Below are positions 16,761-25,219 of a stretch of 64,000 nt of DNA, piece after piece; positions within the stretch are counted from its first letter, which is position 1; each line of letters opens with the position of its first letter. The notes below the pieces were generated by a model. That model did not search any database and was not told the origin of the DNA. It worked only from the letters and a program-made list of their open reading frames with translations. The translations under genes and the position numbers were made by a program. This stretch comes from Miltoncostaea sp963823515 (lineage in GTDB: Bacteria > Actinomycetota > Thermoleophilia > Miltoncostaeales > Miltoncostaeaceae), in the NCBI GenBank assembly GCA_963823515.1, contig CAWGMB010000014.1, positions 248,001 to 312,000 on the forward strand. Reading direction: 5' to 3'.

Positions 16761-16913
16761 GCGCCCCGCGGTGCATCGTGCCGGCCCTGGTCCGCGCGGG
16801 GCGCCGCCACCGTGGCACCGGCGGCGCTCGCCCTCGACAGCGTGGCCACCCCGGCAGGAGACTGGTCCACGCGTCATCCCGGAACCCCGCGACGCCCCTC
16901 GAGGAGCGATGAC

Positions 16914-17207
16914 ATGGACATCCCCACCGCGGTCGACCTCACCACTGAGCGAGCCCGCAAGGCGCTCGAGGAGGTGCTCCCACCGGCGCTGATGCCCCTC
17001 CCCCACATCTCCGTCACCGCCGAGGCCTGGGAGGAGGAGCGCCACGTGCGGCTGCGGGGCGACGCGATCTACGCGGTGCACCGCGGGCCGCAGGCCTGGT
17101 GGGCGGTGGTGGTGCGCGAATCCAACAGCGTCGCGCCGGGCTGCGTGCGGCTCATCCCGCTCTCGGAGATCCGCTGCGAGTCGTCCTCGGGGCGCCGGGG
17201 GGGCTGA
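16914..17207 (+). CDS. Small hypothetical protein
   Basis: A 97-residue protein with GAGGAG eight bases before the ATG. It opens MDIPTAVDLTTERARKALEE and has a beta-rich end (WWAVVVRESNSVAPGCVRLI). It might be a small alpha/beta fold, but no family is recognised. It lies 150 bp after the PRTase gene and ends just before an inverted-repeat element separating it from two convergent small genes. Confidence 0.6.
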   Translation: MDIPTAVDLTTERARKALEEVLPPALMPLPHISVTAEAWEEERHVRLRGDAIYAVHRGPQAWWAVVVRESNSVAPGCVRLIPLSEIRCESSSGRRGG

Positions 17208-17218
17208 CGCGGTTCCAC

Positions 17219-17270
17219 GAGGTCTTTCAGAATGACGAGCGCGGTCTGCCCTTCATTCCGAAGACCTTCT
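17219..17270. repeat. Short inverted-repeat element, copy A (convergent gene junction)
   Basis: Left arm at 17219-17236 (GAGGTCTTTCAGAATGAC) and right arm at 17252-17270 are imperfect inverted copies with about 15 bases between them. Twenty bases at 17221-17240 (GGTCTTTCAGAATGACGAGC) recur exactly on the other strand at 27171-27190. It lies between convergent genes, right against the stop codon of the minus-strand gene, so it may act as a two-way terminator. Confidence 0.7.
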
Positions 17271-17473
17271 CAGGCGGCCTTCCAGCGCTCCAGCGCGTCG
17301 GCCGCAGCCGCGTCGGCGCTCGGGCCGGTCCCGACGACCCTCCGGCCGCGCCCCTCGATGATGCAGCGCTCCTCGCCGCCGGCCTCGCGCTCGAGGTCGA
17401 CGGCGATGCCCAGATCGACGAGCCCCCGCAGCGCCAGCGCGCGATCGGCGTTGACGCCCGTGTAGCTGAGCAC
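17270..17473 (-). CDS. Small hypothetical protein
   Basis: A 67-residue protein from GTG 17473 (VLSYTGVNADRALALRGLVD). The strand pattern, including IAVDLEREAGGEERCIIEG, suggests a compact alpha/beta fold. It follows the next upstream small gene by 4 bp, so they form a pair. A longer start (to 17560) would overlap that gene. No family recognised. The stop codon abuts the inverted-repeat element. Confidence 0.55.
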   Translation of the reverse strand: MLSYTGVNADRALALRGLVDLGIAVDLEREAGGEERCIIEGRGRRVVGTGPSADAAAADALERWKAA

Positions 17474-17477
17474 GGCC

Positions 17478-17690
17478 TCAGCCCTCCGGGTCCGCGAGCT
17501 CGGCGAGCTCGTGCCCGTACTCGTGACGGATCCGCGCGACGAGCGAGCGGTCGTCGTCATCGAGGGCCTGGCCCGCGGCCAACCGCTCGGTGATGTCCGC
17601 CAGGCGCTGCACCACCTCCGGGGGCTCTCGGCCCACGAGGAGCGCGCGGAATTCGGCGACCTCGCGTGCGGTGGGGGCGGGGCTGGTCAT
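17478..17690 (-). CDS. Small hypothetical helical protein
   Basis: A 70-residue, acidic, probably all-helical protein (EVAEFRALLVGREPPEVVQR; LVARIRHEYGHELAELADP). ATG 17690 has GGAGGGGG upstream. It is the first gene of a two-gene minus-strand unit and is divergent from the ABC transporter at 17926. The 235-bp gap must contain both promoters; no clear boxes were picked out. No family recognised. Confidence 0.6.
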   Translation of the reverse strand: MTSPAPTAREVAEFRALLVGREPPEVVQRLADITERLAAGQALDDDDRSLVARIRHEYGHELAELADPEG

Positions 17691-17925
17691 GACGCCCCCT
17701 CCTCTGATCGTCCCCCGACGATGCGAAGGATGCGACAGAGGCGGCCCATCGGGTGGAGCGCCATCAACGCCAACATCTCGTCCTCCCATGTTCGACGGGA
17801 CGCATCGTCTCGCCGCGCCGCGAGACGGACATCGGCGCAACCTCGCAGAGCCGGCGCGGTTTCCCCGCAGCGGGCACGGGCCGCGCCCCGTCGCCCTCCC
17901 ATCGCGGCGGCGGGAGGTTGTCGAC

Positions 17926-18711
<786 letters not shown>

Positions 18712-18715
18712 GGAG

Positions 18716-21163
18716 GTGAGCGGGCCGGGGCTGTGGCTGTGGCTCAGATGGTCCGGGCGCGACCTGCGCGGGCGCTGGGTGCTGGTGACGGCGCTCGCAC
18801 TCGTGATCGCGCTCGCCACCGGCATGGCGGCGGGGCTGGGGAGCGTGCAGACGTGGCGCTCGCGCTCCGCGGACGAGAGCTTCGCGCGCCTGAATCTGCA
18901 CGACCTGCGCCTCACGCTCACAGAGGGCAGCCACGTCCCGGCCGGCGACCTGCGAGGGGTCGCGGCCGCCATCCCCCGCCCCGACGACGTCGTCGCGACG
19001 CAGGAGCGCTTGAGCGTCCGCGCCCAGATCGACGCCTCGCACGGCGACACGACCATCCTGGTCCCGGGGCGCATGATCGGGGCGCCGATCGGCGGCCCGG
19101 CGATGGACGCCACGTTCGTCGAGCGCGGGCGCGCGCTCGCACCGCGCGACGCCGGGCGGCCGATCGCGGTGCTGGAGGCGAACTTCGCCGAGCACTACGC
19201 CCTCGCGCCAACGGGCACCGTGCGGATCTCCGGGGGGCGCGTCGTGCGGTACGTCGGACAGGGACGCCAGCCCGAGTACTTCATCGTCACGACACCCGGC
19301 GCCGGATTCGCCGCCCAGGCGAACTTCGCGGTGCTCCTCATGCCCCTGGCGAGCGTTCAGGCCCTGTCGGGGAGGGAGGGCCGCGTCAACGAGCTGGTGG
19401 TGCGGCTGCGTCCGGGCGCCGACGCCGCCACGACCGGCCGCCGGCTCCAGGAGGCGCTCTCACGCGCGCACCCCGGGGTCGGCGCGTCGATCACGCCCGG
19501 GAGCCGTGAAGAGGCATTCCGGCTCACCTACGCCGACGCCGCGAGCGACCAGCGCTTCATCGACGTCTTCGCGTGGCTCCTGCTGGGGGGCGCCGCGCTG
19601 GCGGCGTTCAACCTGATCAGCCGCGTGGTCGAGTCCCAGCGGCGTGAGATCGGCATCGGCATGGCACTCGGCCTGCCCCGGGCGACCCTGGCGGTGCGGC
19701 CGGTCCTGTTCGGACTCGAGGTCGCCCTGCTCGGCGTCGTGCTGGGCGTGGGGGTCGGCCTGGGGGTGGCCCGGATGCTCGGCCCGGTGATCGACAGGCT
19801 CGCCCCCCTCCCCTACCTGCGGACGCCGTTCCAGCCCGAGGTCTTCGCCCGCGGCGCCGCGCTCGGGCTCGTGATACCGCTCCTTGCGACGCTCTACCCG
19901 GTCTGGCGCGGCGTCCGCGTGCCGCCCGTGGAGGCGATCCGCGTCGGTTCGCGCTCGGCATCGGGCAGCGGCCTCGCCCGGCTCGCGCGCCGGCTGCCGC
20001 TGCCGGGCGGCAGCCTCGGGCGGATGCCGCTGCGCAACGTCGTCCGCACACCCCGGCGCACCGCCATGAGCGTCCTCGCCATCGGCGCCGTCATCACCGT
20101 GGTGGTCGCCCTCGGCGGGGTGTTCGACTCCTTCGGGGCGTCCTTGCGCCAGGTCCGGGAGGAATCGCTCGTCACGAGCCCCGGCCGGATGACGGCCGTC
20201 CTCCAGGCCCCCGTCCCCCTCGGCTCGCCCGCCCTCGCCGCACTGGCGCGATCGCCCGCGATCGCCCACGCCGACCCCGCGCTGACGCTCCCCGCGCGAC
20301 TCGTGAGCGCGGACGCCGCGTTCGCCGTCCGCCTCGACCTGATCGACCCCGCGGCGACCGTCTTCCGCCCGCGCGTCCGCGAGGGACGGTTCCCCGTGGG
20401 CGGGCCGGGGATCGTCCTGTCGTGGGTCGCCGCCCGCGACCTCGGAGTGGGCGTCGGCGACCGGATCGAGGTCACCCACCCGGTGCGCACGGGGCCGGGG
20501 ACGTTCCGCACCGGCACGACGCCGGTGGTCGTCGCCGCGGTGCACCCGAGCCCATACCGCTTCGCGGCCTACATGGATCTCAGCCAGGCGTCCCTGATGG
20601 GCCTCGCCGGAGCGGCGAACGCCGTCGAGATCGAGCCGGCCGAGGGAGTCAACCCCGTCGCCGTCCAGAGGGCCCTCTTCGGCCACGCCGGGGTGGTCTC
20701 CGTGCAACCGGCGGCGGCCGGCGCCGACGCGGCGACCCGGCGGCTCGACGAGTTCCTCGACATCCTGCGCTTCGCACAGGCCGTCGTGCTCGCCATCACC
20801 GTGCTGATCGCCTTCAACACGACGACGATCAGCGCTGAGGAACGGGCTCGCGAGCACGCCACGATGTTCGCGTTCGGCGTGCCCGCCCGCCGGGTGCTCG
20901 GCCAGGCGGTCGTGGAGAACGCGATCATCGGCGCCCTCGCGACGGCCGCGGGTGTGGTCGGGGGGCTCCTGGTGCTGGGGTGGGTCACCGGCACGCTCTC
21001 GCGCGACGTCTTCCCGGAGCTCGGCGTGGCCGTGACGATCTCCCCCGCGTCGATCGCGACGGCGATCCTTGTGGGCACGGTCGCGGTGGCGCTCGCGCCG
21101 CTGGCCGGCGCGGCCCGGCTGAGGCGGCTGGACATCCCCTCCGACCTCAGGGTCGTCGAGTAG
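18716..21163 (+). CDS. FtsX-like ABC permease (MacB-type partner)
   Basis: An 815-residue permease with the duplicated FtsX architecture. A first helix (about 20-40) is followed by a large periplasmic/extracellular domain, three helices (about 285-400), a second long soluble segment, then three more helices near the C terminus (about 690-800). Segments such as RRTAMSVLAIGAVITVVVAL mark the second half. With the ATPase at 17926 it should form a mechanotransmission ABC system (lipoprotein, antibiotic or peptide handling). GTG start with AGGAG just upstream. It is convergent with another ABC pair. Confidence 0.9.
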   Translation: MSGPGLWLWLRWSGRDLRGRWVLVTALALVIALATGMAAGLGSVQTWRSRSADESFARLNLHDLRLTLTEGSHVPAGDLRGVAAAIPRPDDVVATQERLSVRAQIDASHGDTTILVPGRMIGAPIGGPAMDATFVERGRALAPRDAGRPIAVLEANFAEHYALAPTGTVRISGGRVVRYVGQGRQPEYFIVTTPGAGFAAQANFAVLLMPLASVQALSGREGRVNELVVRLRPGADAATTGRRLQEALSRAHPGVGASITPGSREEAFRLTYADAASDQRFIDVFAWLLLGGAALAAFNLISRVVESQRREIGIGMALGLPRATLAVRPVLFGLEVALLGVVLGVGVGLGVARMLGPVIDRLAPLPYLRTPFQPEVFARGAALGLVIPLLATLYPVWRGVRVPPVEAIRVGSRSASGSGLARLARRLPLPGGSLGRMPLRNVVRTPRRTAMSVLAIGAVITVVVALGGVFDSFGASLRQVREESLVTSPGRMTAVLQAPVPLGSPALAALARSPAIAHADPALTLPARLVSADAAFAVRLDLIDPAATVFRPRVREGRFPVGGPGIVLSWVAARDLGVGVGDRIEVTHPVRTGPGTFRTGTTPVVVAAVHPSPYRFAAYMDLSQASLMGLAGAANAVEIEPAEGVNPVAVQRALFGHAGVVSVQPAAAGADAATRRLDEFLDILRFAQAVVLAITVLIAFNTTTISAEERAREHATMFAFGVPARRVLGQAVVENAIIGALATAAGVVGGLLVLGWVTGTLSRDVFPELGVAVTISPASIATAILVGTVAVALAPLAGAARLRRLDIPSDLRVVE

Positions 21164-21185
21164 GCCCGCGGGACCCGCCTCCGGC

Positions 21186-21986
21186 TCAGGTGCCGAGGTC
21201 GCGCCGGTCGACCACGACCAGCGCGGCGGCGGACGCGACCACGACGACGAGCAGGAGCGCGACCAGGTGCCATCCGGAGAAGCCGTTGCGCAGCGGGTCG
21301 GGCGCCGAGTAGTGATAGAAGGGCGAGAACCTCTGGGCGGTCTCCAGTTGCGACACGAGGGCGGCCAGGGAGTTCACGAGGTACGCCGCCACGGCCAGGG
21401 CTGCCGAGACGCCGATCGCCGCCCCGCGGCTGCCGGTGGCGGCGCCGAGGAACAGCGCGATGGCCCCGAAGCCCGTGGCGAGGATGACCGCCGCCAGCGT
21501 GACGGCCGCGAGGTGGGCGAGCGAGAGCCCCATGTCGATCGCCTGCACCCCGATCCAGAGGGCCACCAGCACGACGAGGCCCAGAGCCGCGACCTCGGCG
21601 GCCATGGCGCCGAGCTTCTCCGCCGCGACCCGGCGCCGCGTGACCGGCAGCGACAGCAGCAGGTCGAGGGTGCCGCGATCCTCCTCGCCGGCGATCGCCG
21701 CGGCCCCCGTGGCGACGGCCGCGATGATGAGCAGCAGCGGCACGATGAGCGAGAACAGCTCGATGCCGAGGTAGCCGGCCGGCGAGGTGTAGTCGAAGCT
21801 GCCGCCGAAGCCGAACAACTCCTTGAGCACGTCGGGGTAGCTCTCGGTGAGCTCCGAGAAGCCGGGGTCGTCGCGGACCGTCGGGTAGACGGATATCTGC
21901 ATGGCTACCAGCCCCACCAGTCCGAGCGCCCACCACGCGAAGCCGCGGCGCATGTCGCGCAGGGACTTCAGGAGGACGTCAGGCAT
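21186..21986 (-). CDS. ABC-2-type transporter permease
   Basis: A 266-residue permease with six hydrophobic helices and an external loop after helix 1 (about 40-75). The EEDRGTLDLLLSLPVTR motif, a known ABC-2 coupling feature, is near residue 110. It is the permease of an ABC-2 exporter. ATG 21986 lies 4 bp inside the end of the ATPase gene (overlap 21979-21986), so they are translated together. The ligand is unknown; such pairs are common in drug or bacteriocin export. Confidence 0.92.
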   Translation of the reverse strand: MPDVLLKSLRDMRRGFAWWALGLVGLVAMQISVYPTVRDDPGFSELTESYPDVLKELFGFGGSFDYTSPAGYLGIELFSLIVPLLLIIAAVATGAAAIAGEEDRGTLDLLLSLPVTRRRVAAEKLGAMAAEVAALGLVVLVALWIGVQAIDMGLSLAHLAAVTLAAVILATGFGAIALFLGAATGSRGAAIGVSAALAVAAYLVNSLAALVSQLETAQRFSPFYHYSAPDPLRNGFSGWHLVALLLVVVVASAAALVVVDRRDLGT

Positions 21987-22830
21987 CGGCCGGCGCCGCG
22001 CGGTAGAGGCCGAGGAATACGTCCTCGAGGTCGGCTTCGTGGCTGTCGATGCCGAGCACCTCGAAGCGGGCGAGGCGCTTCACCAGAGGGTCGGCCGGCC
22101 CCTCGAGCGCCATCAGCACGACAGGGCCGTGCCGTTCCAGCTCGCGCACCCCGGCGATACCCGCCATCGCATCGGGCGGCGGCGGCGCGGCGAAGGTCAC
22201 CTCCACGCGCTGGGGTGCGCGCTCGCGCAGCGACTCGACGGTCTCCACCAGCTCAAGGCGCCCCTCGCGCACCACGCCGACGCGGTCGGCGACGTGCTGC
22301 ACCTCGGAGAGCACATGGGAGCTGAGGAAGACGGTGCCCCCGCGGTCGGCCGTCTCCCGGGCGAGCGCGGCGAAGGTCTGCTGGACGAGGGGATCCAGCC
22401 CACTGGTCGGCTCGTCGAGGACGAGTAGGTCGGGGCGGTGCATGAACGCCTGCACCATGCCGACCTTCTGGCGGTTGCCCCGCGACAGCGCCCGCGCCGG
22501 GCGGTCGAGGTCGAGGTCGAGGCGTGCCGCCAGCGCCTGCGCGTCGCCGGTGCCGTCCATGCCCCGTAGGCGCGCGAACCAGCCGACGAGCTCGCGACCC
22601 GTCATCCGTGGGTAGAGGCGCAGGTCGCCCGGCATGTAGCCGACGCGCGCCCGGACCCGCGCGCCCTCGCGCCGCGGGTCGCGCCCGAGCACCGCGAGCC
22701 TGCCCGCGGTGGGCCGGATCAGGTCGAGGATCATGCGGATGGTTGTCGACTTCCCGGCCCCGTTGGGGCCGAGGAAGCCGAACACCTCGCCCGCCTCGAT
22801 GCGAAACGTCAGCCCCTCCACGCCCCGCAC
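21979..22830 (-). CDS. ABC-2-type transporter ATP-binding protein
   Basis: A 283-residue ATPase with Walker A GPNGAGKSTT, signature LSRGNRQKVGMVQA, Walker B LLVLDEPTSGLDP and H-loop SSHVLSEVQH, plus a C-terminal segment found in ABC-2 drug exporters. Start problem: the frame remains open upstream and encodes IEAEGLTKTYRHG, the normal first strand with the aromatic A-loop, yet contains no ATG, GTG or TTG back to the preceding gene. GTG 22830 is given, but the real protein probably begins about 20-25 residues earlier at a non-standard codon, or the start is lost. Confidence 0.9.
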   Translation of the reverse strand: MRGVEGLTFRIEAGEVFGFLGPNGAGKSTTIRMILDLIRPTAGRLAVLGRDPRREGARVRARVGYMPGDLRLYPRMTGRELVGWFARLRGMDGTGDAQALAARLDLDLDRPARALSRGNRQKVGMVQAFMHRPDLLVLDEPTSGLDPLVQQTFAALARETADRGGTVFLSSHVLSEVQHVADRVGVVREGRLELVETVESLRERAPQRVEVTFAAPPPPDAMAGIAGVRELERHGPVVLMALEGPADPLVKRLARFEVLGIDSHEADLEDVFLGLYRAAPADA

Positions 22831-22891
22831 GCCGTGACGATATGTCTTGGTGAGGCCCTCGGCCTCGATCGCCGGCGCGGGCGCGGGGTGC

Positions 22892-23044
22892 CTACTTCTC
22901 GGAGGGCGTGGGGTACTCGGCGCCGCACCACTCGCAGTGGGTGATCGGCTCGGCGGCGTCGCCCTCGGCCGTCTCGGGGGCGGCGGGGGGCGCTCCGCAC
23001 GCGCCGCAGCGGACGGCGGGGGCCTGCCCTGTGGAATCGGTCAT
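22892..23044 (-). CDS. Very small zinc-ribbon protein
   Basis: A 50-residue protein with two CxxC knuckles (CGACG near residue 13 and CEWCG near residue 38) spaced as a single zinc ribbon. AGGAGG is well placed ahead of the ATG. It lies between the CBS gene and the ABC ATPase gene on the same strand. Function unknown; such ribbons often bind nucleic acid or proteins. Confidence 0.7.
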   Translation of the reverse strand: MTDSTGQAPAVRCGACGAPPAAPETAEGDAAEPITHCEWCGAEYPTPSEK

Positions 23045-23076
23045 GGCGACCTCCTCTGGCTGGTCCGGGCCGACCG

Positions 23077-23751
23077 TCATGGCCGGGCTCCGGGGATGTG
23101 CTGCACGACGGAGTCGGAGCCAGGGTAGTGCAGGGAGACGCGGCCCGTGTCCTCCCAGCGCACGAGGTACGGGGGGCCTCCGTCGGCGCCGCGGACCTCG
23201 AGCACCTCCGCGTCGCGGGGAGGCTGCCCCTGGCGGTGCGGGGTGACGACGAGCCGGTCCCCCGGCGACACCGCGGCGCGGCGCCCCGCCCCCGTGGGGG
23301 GCTTCGGGCGCTCGCCGGCGAGGGCGCGGGCGACGTCGAGCGCGGAGAGGATCCCGACGGGCTCGTCCACGCCCTCCTCGATCACCAGGACATGGGCCGT
23401 GGCGTACTCGGTCATCAGCAGCGCCGCCGCGGACAGGCTGTCCTCGGCGCGCACGACCACCTGTGGGGAGGCCGCGACCGCGCCGGCCTCGGCGCTGTCG
23501 TCCCCCTCTCCCCACGGGGCGGCGGCGACCAGGTCGAGGTCGGAGAGGACTCCCCAGCGGCGGTGGGCGGGAGCGGCGTCATCGCCCCCCGGCTGGAGGA
23601 CGACGACGCTGTGGATCCGGTTGCGCGCCATCAGCTCCGCGACCTCCTCGATCGGGACGTCCGGCGTGCAGGTGACGATGGGGGTGGTCATCGCGTCGCG
23701 GACCAGGACGGCGCGAAGTCCGTGTGGGTGATGGTTGCCACGACTGGGCAT
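23077..23751 (-). CDS. CBS-pair protein with C-terminal DUF1918 domain
   Basis: A 224-residue cytoplasmic protein. Two CBS motifs span about 14-145 (MTTPIVTCTPDVPIEEVAEL; SALDVARAL), a module that binds adenine nucleotides. A C-terminal segment from about 160 to 215 (GDRLVVTPHRQGQPP ... LVRWEDTGRVSLHYPG) matches DUF1918. Such proteins resemble hypoxic-response CBS proteins of actinobacteria (inference). ATG with AGAGGAGG close upstream. Placed next to a USP gene, in what looks like a stress cluster. Confidence 0.85.
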   Translation of the reverse strand: MPSRGNHHPHGLRAVLVRDAMTTPIVTCTPDVPIEEVAELMARNRIHSVVVLQPGGDDAAPAHRRWGVLSDLDLVAAAPWGEGDDSAEAGAVAASPQVVVRAEDSLSAAALLMTEYATAHVLVIEEGVDEPVGILSALDVARALAGERPKPPTGAGRRAAVSPGDRLVVTPHRQGQPPRDAEVLEVRGADGGPPYLVRWEDTGRVSLHYPGSDSVVQHIPGARP

Positions 23752-23864
23752 GTCGCCTCCTCTGGCGTGTCACCCGAAGCCTCGCTGTGGGCCGGTGCGG
23801 CGGCATCGGGGCGGGCTCTGAGCGCCCCCTCGGTAGTAGACCGCACGACCCCCGTCGCGCCCGG

Positions 23865-24305
23865 TCAGCCCTCCTCGGGCTCGGGCGGACGCACCAGTAG
23901 AACCGGGCAGGGAGCGTGATACGCGACGTACGCGGCGAACCCTCCGAGCAGCGTCCGCTCCACGAACCCCCGGTGCGCGGCGGCGACGATCAGATCGACG
24001 TCGTTCTCGGCCGCCCATCGGCAGACCGCTCGCGGCGGATACCCCTCCAGCGCGACGGCCGTGGCCCCGGGGACGGCCGCGGCACGGGCGTCGAGCCACT
24101 CCCGCGCCCGCCCCTCACGCTCGGCCGGGGGGTCCGCGTAGTAGGAGAAGGGGCCCGCGAGGGACGCCCGCGCCGGGGCGACGACGGTCACGAGGTGAAG
24201 GGCGCCCGGCGAGGCGGCCCGCAGGGAGGCGGCCTCGGCGAGGGCGGCCTCCGCGGCGGGGTCGTCCGAGATGCAGCAGGCGATGGTGCGATAGGGCGCG
24301 GGCAT
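23865..24305 (-). CDS. Universal stress protein family protein
   Basis: A 146-residue UspA-fold protein. The end carries the family's tail GGFAAYVAYHAPCPVLLVRP and the middle has VDLIVAAAHRGF, where ATP-binding USPs have a G-x2-G-x9-G loop; here it is HRGFVERTLLGG, only partly conserved. The N terminus PYRTIACCISDDPAAEAALAEA lacks the usual VGVDGS. ATG 24305 is chosen since GGAGG precedes it; the ATG at 24320 is weaker. Binding of nucleotide is uncertain. Confidence 0.88.
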   Translation of the reverse strand: MPAPYRTIACCISDDPAAEAALAEAASLRAASPGALHLVTVVAPARASLAGPFSYYADPPAEREGRAREWLDARAAAVPGATAVALEGYPPRAVCRWAAENDVDLIVAAAHRGFVERTLLGGFAAYVAYHAPCPVLLVRPPEPEEG

Positions 24306-24472
24306 GTCGTCCTCCGTCATGGCGGGGCTCAGGGGTGCCGCACCGCGATGCTCCCACCCGCCGGCAGCCCCCTCCATCGGGGCCGGTCGCCGCAGCACGT
24401 GCGGGTTAGCCGAAGAGGCGTCCGGCGCGGACCCGTTGACGGGGGGCGGGGGGGCGGGGCTAGCCTGGGGAC

Positions 24473-25219
24473 ATGTCCACCACCGAGCCCCCGCGATCGC
24501 CGACGATGAGTGGCGGCCGGATCGCCCTCTTGGTCGTGGGCTCACTGCTCGCCCTCCTCGGTTTCGGCATGGCCGTCGGGGGCGGGGCGCTCTGGTTGGT
24601 CCACGGGACCCAGCGCGACGCCGACGGCTACTTCACGAGCTCGACGGAGCGCTACGCCTCGACCGGATACGCCATCACCTCGCAGGAGGTCGACCTCGGC
24701 GGCGGGGGCGATGCCGCATGGGCGGCCGACCTCGGCGACCTGGCGCGCGTGCGCGTCACCGGCCAGGACGCCGCCCCGGCAGGACGGCCGCTGTTCATCG
24801 GCATCGGTCCGCGGGCCGCGGTGGAGGCGTACCTGGCGGGCGTTCCCCGGAGCGAGGTTGACGACGTCGACTTCGACCCGTTCCGCGCCCGCTACCTCGA
24901 CGTCCCCGGAACGCGCGCGCCCGCCCCCCCGGCGGCGCAGGGCTTCTGGGTCGCCCGCGCCGCGGGCCCGGGCGCCCAGACGCTGGAGTGGGACGTCCGC
25001 GGCGGCACCTGGATGCTCGTGGTCATGAACGCGACGCCGGTACGGGGCGTGGCAGCCGACCTCGGGTTCGGGGTGAAGGTGGACGTGCTGCTTCCGATCG
25101 CCATCGGCCTGCTCGTCGTCGGCCTCGTGCTGCTGGGCGCCGGGGTGACCATGGTCGTCTTCGGCGCCCGCGGGGGCAGCGGGGCGCCCCCCGACATGGA
25201 GCCGGCGGGAACCCTGTGA
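24473..25219 (+). CDS. Hypothetical two-helix membrane protein
   Basis: A 248-residue protein with a first membrane helix near 15-40 (ALLVVGSLLALLGFGMAVGG), a large external domain of about 160 residues, and a second helix near 200-230 (LLPIAIGLLVVGLVLLGAG). This arrangement is common in actinobacterial membrane proteins of unknown role. Its TGA overlaps the GTG of the SRPBCC gene (GTGA), so the two are coupled. The preceding 170-bp gap to the divergent USP gene should hold the promoters. Confidence 0.75.
   Translation: MSTTEPPRSPTMSGGRIALLVVGSLLALLGFGMAVGGGALWLVHGTQRDADGYFTSSTERYASTGYAITSQEVDLGGGGDAAWAADLGDLARVRVTGQDAAPAGRPLFIGIGPRAAVEAYLAGVPRSEVDDVDFDPFRARYLDVPGTRAPAPPAAQGFWVARAAGPGAQTLEWDVRGGTWMLVVMNATPVRGVAADLGFGVKVDVLLPIAIGLLVVGLVLLGAGVTMVVFGARGGSGAPPDMEPAGTL

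Noticed and set aside
16757..16912. 52-codon frame overlapping the PRTase stop (ATGA)
   Set aside because: Very Arg-rich, no pattern of a folded protein, no good ribosome site.
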